From NCBI GenBank assembly GCA_024699855.1, contig JAMPIQ010000002.1, positions 12,958,001 through 13,022,000 on the forward strand: DNA of 64,000 nt, read 5' to 3'. Of this stretch, positions 1-11,811 are shown piece by piece. The translations under genes were made by a program, and so were the position numbers. Within the stretch, counting starts at the first letter, position 1; each line of letters starts with the position of its first letter. The notes beneath the pieces are model-generated. The model was not told the DNA's origin. It did not search any database and saw only the letters and a list, made by a program, of their open reading frames with translations. Source of the stretch: Aphelenchoides besseyi (lineage: Eukaryota; Nematoda; Chromadorea; Rhabditida; Aphelenchoididae).

Positions 1-859
1 GGTGGTAGCGGCATGATCTAACATGTCCAAATCGTTGATAAATAGACGACGACAAGTTTGTTTCGGATGCATTCCATCAGGACATGCTGAAAATGAACTT
101 AAATTGATTGAAAAACAAATCAAACAAACTTGCAAAACATCTATTTCGCATTGCATCACGACTTGTTCCCGGCGAACATTGGCACGTTCCAGCAATACAC
201 GAATTGAAAGGATCAACGCAATGAGAGTCACGTTCACATGCTTGTCCCCAGCGAGCAACGCGCGTACATTCAACGCCATAGAGCTGTTGACCAGGCGGAC
301 AAGCTTCAAATTTCACTGTCAAACAGATATCATTGAAGGTGACTTACGAACTGTGCACGTTCCGTTGTGAACACTTCCGCCCCAACATTCGCATTTCCCA
401 TCACGACACAATAACGGCGGTTTGCAGTCTCGTTGACACGAATCTCCGATCTTATTTGGAGCTTAATAACAATCATTCAAAGAAGTTCGAAAAGAACGAT
501 GACTTACCTAAACGACAAACCGTTTTCTGCGGTTCCATGTCATACTCTTCGAAGTTTGTTGGACACGAACAGCGGCCTTCTTTACAGACAGTATTTGCAC
601 CATAACACTCTTCATCGAACAGACAATGATTGCCCACGAGTTTCTCTGAAGTAGACGCTTAAGATAAACAAAAAGTTTCGACATTTAACTTACGCGTGCA
701 TGGGACATCGAAAGCTGCGTTAATAAGATCGATTGAAATCAGAAGCAAACATGAAATTAACAATGAACGTGAATTCGAACGTTTCGTTGATTCGAATTTG
801 GCCGTCGGTCGGATCACCGACGTATCGAGAATCTTCACTGAATGTCGTTGCATTCGCAT
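1..859 (-). CDS. EB-module cysteine-rich secreted protein (5' part, 3' end outside window)
   Basis: Five exons can be joined in one frame on the minus strand: 859-694, 645-508, 461-348, 315-130 and 86-1. The introns are 41-48 bases with GTAAGT-type or GTTTGT donors. The N-terminus has a hydrophobic stretch (SLLISCLLLISI) that could be a signal peptide, but it starts about 30 residues after the first ATG, so either the start is wrong or an upstream exon is missing. The rest is a run of short cysteine-rich modules such as GDSCQRDCKPPLLCRDGKC and GQACERDSHCVDPFNSC. This spacing is typical of the EB module found in nematode secreted and membrane proteins. The frame is open to base 1, so the C-terminus is missing. 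The family call is good. The function is unknown, and an extracellular binding or matrix role is only inferred. Confidence 0.75.
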
Positions 860-1362
860 GCATTCACCGGTCAACGGCGTGGTGAAAGCGCATTCGTCTG
901 ATTAGGTGGAGGGATGGACGGCGATCGCGCGTTGTCGGAGATTTTTCGTGCGTTGACTGACGCACCTCTTCGCCTTTGATTCACGAGTCGGCGGATCTCC
1001 GCTCGATGAGCTACGACAGCAACCAATAGAAGCTACAGATCGGAGGCCGGCATTCATCCGTCGCTTGCGTTTGTGGTCAACAAACGTTGAAGACGAGTTG
1101 ACCGCTGATGGTCAAAATATGACGTAGAAATTTGTCAATATGCAATGATGGGGAAATGTCTTCTCTTTATTATCGATTTCCTTCAAAACGAATTGTCTTA
1201 AAAGTATAAAGTTTATTGGCCGGTAATTGAAAGTTTAGCACACAGAACGAATTTGAGAGCAAAGCAAAATGGACGGTAAAAGAAGACCAGAGACTTAGCC
1301 TACATAAATTACGCTTATAACTTATACCCAGTAAAAATAAGGCCACACAAATTTAATGGATT
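860..1362. other. intergenic, no gene seen
   Basis: This stretch separates the start of the EB-module gene from the 3' end of the calumenin gene. It should hold the EB gene promoter and the calumenin 3' UTR. Both frames are broken by stops and no RNA gene was recognised. Confidence 0.5.
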
Positions 1363-2529
1363 CTAAAGATCTGAAGGATCGTGTTTTTGCAATTGCTCTC
1401 CGTAGTCCGTTGCCTGTGATCCAACAAACGTGTCGTAGTGTTTTAGCACTTCATCGGTACTTAACTTTCCATCTTTATCGTCATCAGCAATGCCGACTAA
1501 ATGTTTGGCTTCAGCTTCGGCATGATCGAAATTCAAAGGCATAATCCATTCGCGCATCTCCTCCTTGTTCAATTTGCTATCACCGTCTTTGTCACGATGT
1601 TCGCGGAACATGTCTCTTTCGGCTTGAACCCATTCCGGTTCTTTGCCCTTGAGCTCTGGATAGTCGGCCGGTCTGTACATGTCACCAATGTATTCGTCCA
1701 AACTGATAAATCCATCCTTATCCTTGTCAATATCTTCAATAGTCTCCTAAACGCAAAAGCTTTAGTATTAATGATATTTTCATTTAATTTACTTGAACGA
1801 CAATGTCGCGCATGTGATCACAATCTTCTGGATGCATGAAACAACCGTATTCAGTACGATCAAGCTTATTGTTCGAGTCATAATCGGCGACAGCCCAACG
1901 ACGTTCATCACGTTTGATCATTCGTTCGTATTCGGGCGAAATTTCTTGTCCAGCACCATCAGCAGATCCGTAAACCAACTCGCTACAAAAGAACACTTTC
2001 AACTAAAACACAAAGCTTTCTGGTACCGATAATCACGCCATGAAAGAAGTCCATCGCTGATTTTGTCTTCTTTGTAGTTTTTCCATGTTCGCTCAACGTC
2101 GTTGTTCACGTAACGTTTCTGCCTAAAAACCTCGATAGTTAACACAAAGATCTATAAGCAACTGAACTCACATGAAGTTGATGTGTTCTCGAAGCTCCTC
2201 TTCTTCAATATAACCGTCGCCGTTGATGTCCATTTTTGGAATCAATTTACTGAAAACAACAAACTTGCAAATACTTTAATAGATAGCAACTAACGCTAAT
2301 CGATCTTTGCTTTTCTCCGGAGTCAACGCATCGTATTCGGCCGCTGTATCTTTGCCGAGAAAGGCTTCGTGATCAAACTTCTGGTCGTGCTCATTACCCT
2401 AAACAGGCAATAAAAAATAGTTAGCGACTAGTTTTTTCAAACCTTAAAATGTTCTTTTTCGCTGAGTTTATGTGCGTGTTCGGATATAACAATACCAATG
2501 GTCATGGACAACAAAACGATCAACCTCAT
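1363..2529 (-). CDS. calu-1: calumenin/reticulocalbin-type EF-hand protein of the secretory pathway
   Basis: Six exons (2529-2443, 2398-2295, 2249-2172, 2122-2027, 1982-1793, 1746-1363) total 939 bases in frame, giving 312 residues, the usual size for CREC-family proteins. A signal peptide (MRLIVLLSMTIGIVIS) is followed by EF-hand loops: DINGDGYIEEEE, a degenerate one around KISDGLLSW, DYDSNNKLDRTE, DKDKDGFISLDE, DKDGDSKLNKEE and DDDKDGKLSTDE. CREC proteins bind Ca2+ with low affinity in the ER and secretory pathway and assist folding or secretion of client proteins. In C. elegans calu-1 affects cuticle and muscle-related traits. The C-terminus reads KHDPSDL and stops, instead of the HDEF/HDEL-type retention signal expected for the family. 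Small introns and the GTG/GTA donors are regular. The family is near certain; the worm gene symbol is by family similarity only. Confidence 0.93.
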
Positions 2530-2886
2530 GTTGTCAAAGAAATGAATTGACGAAGTCTCTGGTAAACTTAAAAAACCTTACAGTCAATTGTTTTCTCGAT
2601 TAAGGCCAATTTAAGTGAACGACAATGAAGGGTTGAAAATTGATACAAATTTGTGATAAGAGAAGTATTTTATAAGCCCCACGTCAACTATTGACCATTA
2701 GAAAGAAGCTGTGGGTTTTAGACAACAGTCAATGCCCTTGATTGCGCGTGCGGCAGAAGACCCAACAGTGCGGAATTGCACTAGAAACGAGGTCGAGGAC
2801 TGCAAAAGCACATCATCTGCTTGACAGGCGACAAAAACGACAGTTCGAAAACGGCAATATGATTGCACAAAGGCGTTTGATTGCAA
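2530..2886. other. calumenin upstream region
   Basis: The stretch upstream of the calumenin start codon presumably contains its promoter and 5' UTR. It shows no convincing open frame and no recognisable RNA gene. Confidence 0.4.
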
Positions 2887-3479
2887 TTAACGAATTGAAA
2901 TGTACGACCATATTTCTAGCCGACATACCAAAAAAATAGTAACGAATGACAGTGGATCAGAAGAAGTGTTCAATGTTTCGTGAACTGATGTGGCTGTCAA
3001 CTTATGTTTTCCAATCGCAAAAAGATGCGGAAACAGTTCGATCGGTCCACTCGGAAAGAAGAAATGACGTTTCGCGCAGTTAGCGATCTTGCGGTTATCC
3101 ACGCAATTCAATGAAGGAACCGTTGACGTGACGATTCCGTGCAAAGGAATCGACCGCAGACGATTTGTTTCCTTGTTTCTGAACTCAACATCCAAATGAC
3201 TACAAAACGTTTGATTCGCTTGTTTAGCTAATTTATATCCGCCTTTCAAATCAAACGAATCCGCCCGCCCCAATCGCCAACGTTCAATTTTCGAGTATTC
3301 GACGTCAGCATAAGAACTTTCTTGAACTTTTGCGAATCAATTCGAACAACATGAAACAAAACCGATTGTGGCAAAAATGGATCAGTTGAACTGCAAAATA
3401 AACGGCCATCTGGTGAACATTCGCGCGGTCGGTGTTCGAGAGAAGCAACCAAAAAAATAACCAAACAAAATCGGATCAT
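2887..3479 (-). CDS. possible secreted protein, splicing unresolved
   Basis: An ATG at 3479 opens a frame of 77 codons that starts with a signal-peptide-like segment (MIRFCLVIFLVASLEH) and continues with a short cysteine pair (ECSPDGRLFC) and a plausible globular stretch ending near 3248. A second, longer frame on the same strand runs from about 3340 to 2887 and overlaps it in another phase. It contains residues such as RNKETNRLRSIPLHGIV and LNCVDNRKIANCAKR. One joining intron could end at the TTTTGTAG acceptor near 3201, but no consensus donor gives the right phase, so I cannot join the two with confidence. I recognise no family. It may be one gene with a splice I misread, two unrelated frames, or chance. 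Confidence 0.3.
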
Positions 3480-3521
3480 AGATCGTGGTCCATACACCTC
3501 AGCAAATCGAAGTGCGGACAA

Positions 3522-4396
3522 CGTGGACGCGCGATGGTTCGTTTATTGTTGAACGTTTGAGCGGAGGGCAAAAGGACGAGCCACCGAGAGCGAAACGCCG
3601 GGAAATGTCATCGAACTGCGGGTAAGACGGACCCAATTCTTCCTCGGTTCATCGCTTGTCTTTGCAAGGGCGAGTTGCGGTCAGTTGTCGGGGCTGGATG
3701 TGTCCGTTGGCAGTCCGATCTTGCGACTGCTGTTGCCATCAAGAGTTTTCGAATGGCCAAACTTTTTTCGTGGACCTTTTCGCTTCTGGTTCGCCGCTTC
3801 TCAATGATCTAAAATGTTTCCATCGTCGACGCGAAAAGTCCCCGTTTACAATTGTGAATGGACATCGCAGAAACAATGTGAATCAAAAATGAAATTGGAG
3901 TTTACATTCAACGAACATTTTACACGCCAATTCATCGAACTGCAACACTAACTTTGATGTGATTGACAGTTTTGTTCTTGTTATCATTGAACGTGAAGTG
4001 CGATTAGAAGTGATGGCCAGTGATAACTGTTTGTATCGAAGATCAAATTTAATTGCAAAACTTGAAAACAAACCCAAATGAGATTTCTATCAGCACATGA
4101 AAGTAAAACAATCAAAATTATAAGGCTATAAACTCAAGGGTAGAAGTTTTTCCTGGATTTCAACGTCATCTGAAGGCTTTTTCAATTGAATCAACAGATT
4201 TATTGGATAAACTGCGACCCGGTGGATTTTTAGTCGAATAATAGAGTATGCGTCTGCAAAATGACGAAACTAACTCATGGGCTGTTAATAATGCGTTTAA
4301 GTCAAAAAGAAGTCGAGATTACGTAGAACAGTGAAGAAAAATTGTCTACAGTCTGTTGAATAGAACAATGAAGTTTACTAACGAACAGTAGCTTTT
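3522..4396. other. intergenic, no gene seen
   Basis: The region lies between the unresolved frame at 2.9-3.5 kb and the 3' end of the ground-like gene. It has a moderately G+C-rich start (3530-3800) and an A+T-rich remainder. Open frames are short and do not look like protein. Confidence 0.4.
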
Positions 4397-5041
4397 TTAC
4401 TGATCGTCCAAATTACGCGCGAACACGTAGCAGGTTCGACCGAATACTTCGTCTTGACAATATTCATCGGTTGTTGTTATGTAACTAAAATCTCCGCGGC
4501 CACAGAGTACATTGTACTGTTGTTTCAAGGTCTTCTCGGCCATCAACTGTATATTTCTTTTCAATGTGCTTGTTTTTGCTCCAACTGCCTAGAAGTATTC
4601 GTTCTAATTTGTTTGTTCACTATATCAACCTTTCGAATGATACTGCGCAATCGTTCACTGTTGCATTTGAACTGTTTCATATCTCTGTAGCCCTCGTTGA
4701 AGCGAACATCACTGCCTGAACGTCTTCGGAGTCCTCGTTTTTGTCGATTCCATTGTTCACGTCTAAACGAACGTTCACGATGTCGACGACATGAAACGCA
4801 CTCAGTGGGCTTAAAATTTATTTAAATAAAGCGGTTAGTTGATCTTCCAACAGGAACTTACAAAACTGCTCAGAACGCAACCGACTGGACAACAGTCGAC
4901 GGTCGAAACGTGAATTGGTGGTTGTATCGCTTGAACACAAATCGGTTCGGGAGGACATGGCTGAGCGCAAGGACAACTGTTAAACGTACAATTTGTTGAC
5001 GGTAACCAGCAAATTGCCAACAACAGCAATTTGATTTTCAT
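4397..5041 (-). CDS. ground-like domain protein (hedgehog-related family)
   Basis: Three exons (5041-4862, 4809-4630, 4588-4397) give 552 coding bases, 183 residues, in frame. A signal peptide (MKIKLLLLAICWLPSTNC) precedes a cysteine- and proline-rich segment (CPCAQPCPPEPICVQ), then a basic linker with a likely processing site (RQKRGLRRR). A C-terminal ground-like domain follows: it starts near FKCNSERLRSIIRK and ends with LCGRGDFSYITTTDEYC and a final TCYVFARN. Ground-like (grl) proteins are a nematode branch of the hedgehog-related proteins, secreted and mostly linked to epidermis, cuticle or extracellular matrix. The cysteine-rich N-terminal part resembles other grl proteins. No neighbour suggests a specific pathway. 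The family call is strong and the exact orthologue is unknown. Confidence 0.9.
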
Positions 5042-8000
5042 GAATATGCTCAAGGATATCTTACATTACATGAAATTATTCGCTTCGAACAAACTCTTTT
5101 TACGGAACAGCGATCTTAGGTTTCTATTGCGGTCAAGCTTTGCGCCGACTTGTAATTACACCGATGAACGGAAACGAAAAGTTTCGGACCAGAAATGTTG
5201 CAAAACATTAGAGAGCTAATTGATCGTATAGTACAAAAAGTACTGAAAGCGAACCATATCTTGTCTTAAACAACTCAACGAAAAGTTCATTCAAATGGTA
5301 AGAATAATCTTGTAAAAACTAACATCTTGATTGTCAACTGAAGATGCTTATTGGTAAGAGTAACGTAGTCTGAAATGTAAACTGAAAAAACATCATTTTG
5401 TAAAAGTTATTTGTTGTTTAAAGTTTGAACGAGTGCAATAGTGTAAAAGTTTAAAGGAAGTGGGTTATGTTTTCGTATACTCTGTGGTCTGTTGAACAGT
5501 GTAAATTCAAAGGTTTGCATAAACGTTTCGTTTCTTTGTTTATCCCAAATCCCCCGCAATCGTGTTGTTTAGCCACGTAATTTCATTTCATCTTCTACTC
5601 GAGACGTCACTTTGGAATTTATACGAACACAAATCTGACATGGTTGTCCTTATAAACCACTTCAATCCACCGTCATTTCTGTGCGTTTTAATCTCATCGA
5701 AAAGTGAAGATTATCGAGATTGCTTTCGTCTTCATTTAAAATTGACTCTCCTACCTAATGTGATGCTTGTCCTTGCCGCTTATCCGCACTCTTATTCACT
5801 ATTCCAATGCCCGTATCTGCCAATTCATGTTCACACATTCTTTGCATCTATCAAAAGTCATCAAACTACAGGAAGCAAAGCTACGTGATATGATTACTGC
5901 TTTTTGGCATAAGAGTAGAAATTTTTTCTTTTTATGCATCAATATTTAACCTTTTGATTTCTGTTTTGCTTGCTGAGGACTGTCGGTTTCCGAAGATCTT
6001 GTTTCATTTCCGTGACTGCTGCTTTGGGCCCAGGAATGCGGGCCACATCTATGCTCGTCTCCATTAGAATTTCATCGCGTTTGCTTGCTGTTAACATTGT
6101 TTCTTGATATTATTTCACAGTCAATCCTACGTGTGTACATTCCGTATAGGCTCATTGAAGTTCGTTCATTGAACAGACATTTTATAAGGAACAACGTCAC
6201 TCCCACGTTTTACGCATCAAAAGTTTACATATGCTCTGTTGGAATTCTAGAGTTATTGTCGTTTTGTTCTTCACCTTGATTCTGACTTTTTATCCAAAAA
6301 ATGGCTCCACTTCCGGTTGACACTATTCAGCTTTTAAAATCCGTCCGTCTGTTATTTAGTTGCTGTTAAATCTTTTTAAGTATGTTGGGGATCTGACTGT
6401 TTTGCCGACGTTCATCGACTTGAATCTTCGACGTCAGGACGTTAAGTAGTTAAGTCGACGGAAGCCAATTTTAGTGTCGTTTGATTTCGTGGTTTTTCTT
6501 GTTAATAAATTGGAGTGAGAAGAGTGAATTCCTTGAACAGATCCTCTGACTATACTCCAATTTCGATTCCTACAAACTTAAAGATTGTTCTTGTTGTCGT
6601 CGAAGTCTGTCGTTTCGCAATCGAAAAACTTTCGCTGAATAGGCGAGAACGGACAGTCGAGTTCTCGAATCATTTCGTTCTTCAACATTTGATTATCGAA
6701 TAAGAATATGGCTTCAGAAATCCAATTTTCGTTCCACACCTGGTCGCTTAGCACAAAAAACGTTTTTTGATTCCTCTTTTTGTTGACTTTCAATTTGCGG
6801 CCTCATATCGAAAGTGCCGGCACTTCAGGTGAGAAGTCACGTGGCAAAGTCATTCTTCTCAACATTTTTCGCAGTTCCTGTTGCGTGGCTGTCAAACGGC
6901 ATTTTGCATTTTTGGTTGTTGTTTAACCCGACGACCTTTCTGATGTCCAGAAATGCATTGATGCTCGTATTTCCTTTCGCTTTGCACTTCATTCTTAACT
7001 TTCCGTTAGATGTACACGTTGAGAGTTACGGTTGGACATTGAAGTGAACCCAGGCTTAACCTCTAATACTGTTGATTAATTGCATTGATTTTTGCTCACT
7101 TAGAGTAGTCGGAATGACTTTCGATTAACATCAATTACTCGTCATTGGGTCCGAATAATTCATCGTGTGCCGAAATCGTTCCCGTGTTGCTCTCAGTGAA
7201 TTTGCAATGAATTTAAACGTCGAATACAAAGCGAAACATGAAATTAATTTGTGGGACGAATAGACGCAGATGTTAGCAATTTGTGGGCAATTTCTATTGA
7301 ACAAGGGATTGAAACGGAGAGTAAACGAGTCGCGCATGCAAAGTGACGGCCCACAGACGACTATCATCTTCGTCGACTTATCCACCGAAAAGTTTGTCAG
7401 AAGAATTGGCGTCAAGATGGTCGGAAGACATAAACAGAGTAAATGTGTTAAATGAAAAATAGGCGGCGACATGCGAATAGAACTGCTTGATGTGCTTTCA
7501 GCATTTACGAGCTGCTCTTATCGTTAACACTCCTATTTACTCTTTTTGGTTTATCTGCTTAATTCAAAACTAATCGCATTCGAAATTCGAACTCATTTAA
7601 ACGGAAAACGTACACCTCTTGGTCTATCGTATCTGCAGTTTTCGATTGAAATGAAAAGGTGGTCAAAAATAGTCAATTGGTTTACGCGAGTTTGAGACAA
7701 GACTAAAGATTGTGAATCTAATCAACGAATACTTTCAAATTGTATTTGGTCTGTCAAATGCTTACTAACTCCACAGGTGTTTTTGCTTCAAAGTTTGAAC
7801 TTTGGCAACCAAAATAATTGTCCAGATGATATCTTTCGTACAGATTGACGCATCTCGGGATTTTTGTATGAAAGTTGTCGCTTTTAAAACTCTTACATTC
7901 ATGTAAACTTGTCACGGACGTCCAATGTGAGCGCTCAATTAAGATATCAGAAATAATCGGAGTGGACAACCGTAGAATCCCAAATGCTACGTACTTTCTA

Positions 8001-8359
8001 TTCTTCGACCACGTGAACAACTTGCAGTACAATTTTGCTCTTTTTACTGATAAGATGGAAAGTCGTTTATGTTAAGTTACATTTATATGAATCTATATCT
8101 TTGTAATAGTTCCTTTTTGTCGAGCTTATGTTGATGCTTCGACCAAAAACTCTGTATTTTCAATTTTGTAGCGTTGAATCTACGCATTGAAGTCAATACG
8201 ACAAAATGTTTGTCACTAACAGTTTATCTCTTATGTTGCTTATTGTATTCTCTTTTTTTACGCAGTCGAATAGTATTGACTGCATGTCTAAAAGAGTTCG
8301 ATCGGGTTTCACTGCCAATCATGATTGTTCAGTAAACGAAGGAAATTTAGGAACGCTCA
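5042..8359. other. long A+T-rich intergenic region upstream of eat-4 homologue
   Basis: This 3.3-kb region divides the minus-strand ground-like gene from the plus-strand transporter, so it should contain both promoters. Open frames here (for example 5562-5888 on plus and 7131-7472 on minus) have no recognisable domains and look like chance frames. A 52-codon ATG frame on the minus strand near 6099-5946 has reasonable composition but no supporting splice sites. A frame at 8206-8436 has a hydrophobic start, but it overlaps the first transporter exon in another phase. No RNA gene was recognised. Confidence 0.4.
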
Positions 8360-10617
8360 ATGGCCGGCCAGATTCCAGCCACGTTACAGGGCGTTCAGAA
8401 TCGGTTTGTCGATCAATCAAAACAAATGTTCAATAGCTATGGACAACCCATTTCCAAGTGAGTCCGTCAAATGTTTCCAACGATAAGTTTGTTTTTAGTT
8501 TTTTCAATTCCAAAGCCAATGGTGGAAGTTCAGTCAACGAACATGAGATGACAAGAATGAACGAAAACTCGGGTTCAGCGGTTATCGATGGTGCAACGAT
8601 TACAAGAGAAGATGGACTCGATGTTCACGCAAACCTTATGCTTAAAGTGAATATTGAAACTTGAATATGGTTCATAATGACAGTTATAGACCGTAGACAG
8701 TATTGGGTGGATGAAATGCAGTAAAAGATGGCAGTTAGCGGCATTGGCTAACATCGGATTTATGATTGTGTTTGGAATTCGTTGTAACTTTGGAGCCGCT
8801 AAAAACTATATGGGTCGTGATTACGTTGATCCGTGGGGCAAGAAACACGTGAGTAAAATACTTGGAATTTTCGATCAATCAATTTTTAGCACGGAGAATT
8901 CAATTGGACACGCGCAGAACTTGGAGTTATGGAGAGCTCGTTTTTCTACGGGTATCTAGTTACACAAGTGCCTGCTGGTTTTCTCGCAGCCAAATTTCCT
9001 GCCAATAAGTTAGTTTGTAGTTGTAGATAATTTCGAACTCTTTTTTTAGGATGTTTGGAATTGCCATAGGTGGAGCAGCTGTTTTAAATTTGTTGCTTCC
9101 TTACGCCTTTCGAACACGATCTGATGTTTTTGTTGCAACCGTTCAAATTTTACAAGGATTAGTACAAGTGAACTAATAATTGATGGCGCAGATATACAAT
9201 TGACCATTTCAGGGAATGGGTTATCCATCAATGCACGGCGTTTGGCGCCATTGGGCTCCACCTCTTGAACGATCAAAACTCGCTACAACCGCATTCGCTG
9301 GTTCCTATGCTGGAGCCGTTTTTGGATTGCCGTTGAGTGCATGGTTAGTATCATACGTTGGATGGTCGACTCCATTTTATACTTATGGTTGAGATTATGG
9401 CAGTTTAAGTTTACAGGTTTAATCTTAGGTATTATTGGAGTGATTTGGGCGTTTCTCTGGTTCTCATTAACATTCGAAAAACCTGCTTATCATCCAACGA
9501 TAAGTCATCAAGAGAAAACGTACATTGAAGAACAAATTGGACACGTTTCCCACACTTCGCCATCGGTTTGTTGAGCGAAGATTGTGCGATATATTTTGCA
9601 GTTTACAGTTCTCAACAATTCCGTGGAAAGCGATTTTGACGTCAAAACCAGTTTACGCAATCATTGTTGCTAATTTTGCTCGTAGTTGGACGTTCTATCT
9701 TCTACTACAAAATCAATTAACATATATGCGTGATGTATTGGGTATGAAAATAAACGATGTAAGTTCGATTTGACATTAAGCAAAGTCATTTAATGTTTTT
9801 AGAGTGGAGTTCCGGCTGCCTTACCACATGCAGTAATGGGTATTATTGTTGTTGCTGGTGGTCAACTTGCCGATAATCTTCGTTCTTCTGGTCGAATGTC
9901 TACGACTACGGTTCGCAAGGTTTTCAATTGTGGTGGTTTCGGTGGTGAAGCATTTTTTATGCTTTTTGTTGCATATACTCGAAGTGAACGAGTAGCTTTG
10001 ATCTCGTTGATTCTTGCCGTCGGATGTAGTGGATTTGCGATTTCCGGTTTCAACGTCAATCATTTGGATATTGCGCCTCGTTATGCTGCCATTTTAATGG
10101 GATTCTCCAATGGAATTGGTACTTTGGCCGGACTCACGTGCCCATTTGTAACCGAACTTTTAACGGCCAAAGGTCCGCATGGATGGGTAACAGTGTTTTT
10201 GTTGGCATCTTTGATTCATTTCACCGGTGTCACGTTCTACGCAATCTACGCATCCGGAGATCTTCAGGTATACAAAAAGATTAATCAAACGCTATGATCT
10301 CCTTATTTGTAGGATTGGGCAGAACCGAAGGAAGAAGAAACCTCGTGGAAAGAAGGAAATGGAACAGTGAAACCTCCATGTAAGTTTCGTGTAATTTCTC
10401 AAAAAAGTTCTCGCATTCAGCCGGTAATGTATCGTACGGTGCTGCTGGAGAACAATCCATTAAATTGGCACCTCTACCGAATATTAATGAAATTCAAGCA
10501 GGCAAGTAATCAAATAAAGATTCCACGGTTGTATTTCGTTGTTTAGAACGAATGAATCAGAATTCGATGTATGGTCAAGGTCAAATGTACACCGTCCGTA
10601 ATGACAATTATCATTGA
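8360..10617 (+). CDS. eat-4: vesicular glutamate transporter (SLC17A6/7/8 type, EAT-4)
   Basis: Twelve exons (8360-8457, 8499-8646, 8690-8848, 8890-9008, 9050-9167, 9213-9387, 9417-9565, 9609-9758, 9803-10267, 10313-10379, 10421-10501, 10547-10617) sum to 1800 bases, 599 residues. The protein loads glutamate into synaptic vesicles using the vesicular proton gradient and belongs to the major facilitator superfamily. Stretches match EAT-4 closely: [59 protein letters not shown], and the long run around [19 protein letters not shown]. The N-terminal cytosolic part is variable, as in the family. The second exon starts after a TTTTTAG acceptor, and most introns are 29-46 bases. The last intron uses either a GC donor at 10502 or a GT donor at 10506, giving two different C-terminal tails, both in frame to a stop. 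I prefer the GC form because GCAAGT is the classic GC-donor context. Family and role are near certain. Confidence 0.97.
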
Positions 10618-10741
10618 GCTCCTCTTGTTTGCACACTTTGACGTTAACAAATGTTTTTTTATAACTCAGACTTCTCGGTGAACTACTTTTTTGCGATCTT
10701 CATTTCTTTGTGATCTCAACGCATCGACTGTTAATGTGAAC

Positions 10742-10747
10742 AATAAA
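10742..10747 (+). terminator. polyadenylation signal AATAAA for the eat-4 homologue
   Basis: AATAAA lies about 125 bases after the stop codon, in the convergent gap between this gene and the first TTR-like gene. Confidence 0.5.
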
Positions 10748-10910
10748 CTTTCGTTGTATTTATAAGAGGATGTTAAAGCAAGAGTCTTCATTAAAAACTT
10801 TATATTGATATACAGCCACTAATAGAACAGCAACTTCGAATATTTGTAAAGAGTCGAGTTACAAGCAAATTCAAAGAGAAATGTGATGGGATTTTGATTA
10901 TTGCTTGTTT

Positions 10911-11652
10911 TCAATGAATACAATCATGATCTAAAATATGAGATTAAGAGTGTCCTAAAATTTAAAAACATACTTTCGCCCGGTAGTATTGCTTCGAGAT
11001 TCCATGTACCGATATCCAAAGTCTTCATTGGGGTTTTTCCGGATGTGATGTAATTGTTTGGTAATTCGAACTTCCAACGACGTTGACACGGGATCAAATC
11101 GTCGTTACAATCGTGATAAATTTTCAAATTGACATCAATAGTTGTCATTTCTGTAGTAGGAAATACATGTTAGCTTTCCTTCTAGCGATTGCACAAGACC
11201 AATATCAATCGACACTACTTGACAAGCAAAGTTGATTAGTGTAGGTCTTGTTTGATTCACGGAAGGAAAGCTAAAGTGAAGTTACCGGTAGTGTCTCCCG
11301 ACAAATCGAATTGTCCGGAACTATCTGTGTAGCCCTGATCCAGAGTATCATCGGGATCCGGCTTAAAAAATCAATGGTTAGTTGAATTCTTAAACGAAAA
11401 AGAATTGGTTCTAACAATAAACTGAGTGAATGGAACGTAAAACTTATCCAAAATCGTCGTCAATCAGTTTGACTTGAACATTGGAAGCCGGTTGCGTACC
11501 ACAAAGCAACTTGCCAGTGACCTGCAAAACAAACATTACAATCGTCTTAAAAAGTCACGAACTCGGAAGCTTTGAATGCCGCTATGTTGTTCCGGAATAA
11601 TTGCCGATAATGCACTACCAAACAAGCAAATCAAAACAAACGCTTTCATCAT
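10911..11652 (-). CDS. transthyretin-like (TTR-52/TTR family) secreted protein 1, apparent broken splice donor
   Basis: Five exons (11652-11563, 11521-11447, 11361-11286, 11150-10974, 10930-10911) would total 438 bases, 145 residues. A signal peptide (MMKAFVLICLFGSALSA) precedes the TTR fold: TGKLLCGTQPASNVQVKL, PDPDDTLDQGYTDSSGQF, TTIDVNLKIYHDCND, and the family ending HDCIH. The motifs are those of the nematode-expanded transthyretin-like family (PF01060), secreted proteins that bind small ligands or act as bridging molecules, with unknown ligands for most members. Exon 2 ends with GGA and is followed by TAAGTTTT, so the expected GTAAGT donor lacks its G and the frame meets TAA at once. Without repair or an error in the assembly the product would stop after 55 residues. 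Every other splice site is canonical and the coding part is intact. Confidence 0.85.
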
Positions 11653-11811
11653 GACGTTGTCTAAAATGCTAATCTACACTTGCATAAGAACAATTTCACA
11701 AATATAATCGTGGACTCAAACCATGTAAGAATCGAACAGACTTAAAACATTGTATTGTTTATACAAAGACTTAAGAGTAGGTGTTCTTATGTTTAAAATG
11801 AATGTTAAAAT

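Noticed and set aside
5946..6099. 52-codon ATG frame on the minus strand (MLTASKRDEILMETSIDVAR...)
   Set aside because: Composition is protein-like, but there are no convincing flanking splice sites or domain, and chance frames of this size are common.
8206..8436. ATG frame with a hydrophobic start upstream of and overlapping the first eat-4 exon
   Set aside because: It overlaps a secure coding exon in a different phase and the rest of the frame has no family or splice support. It may be an upstream ORF at most.
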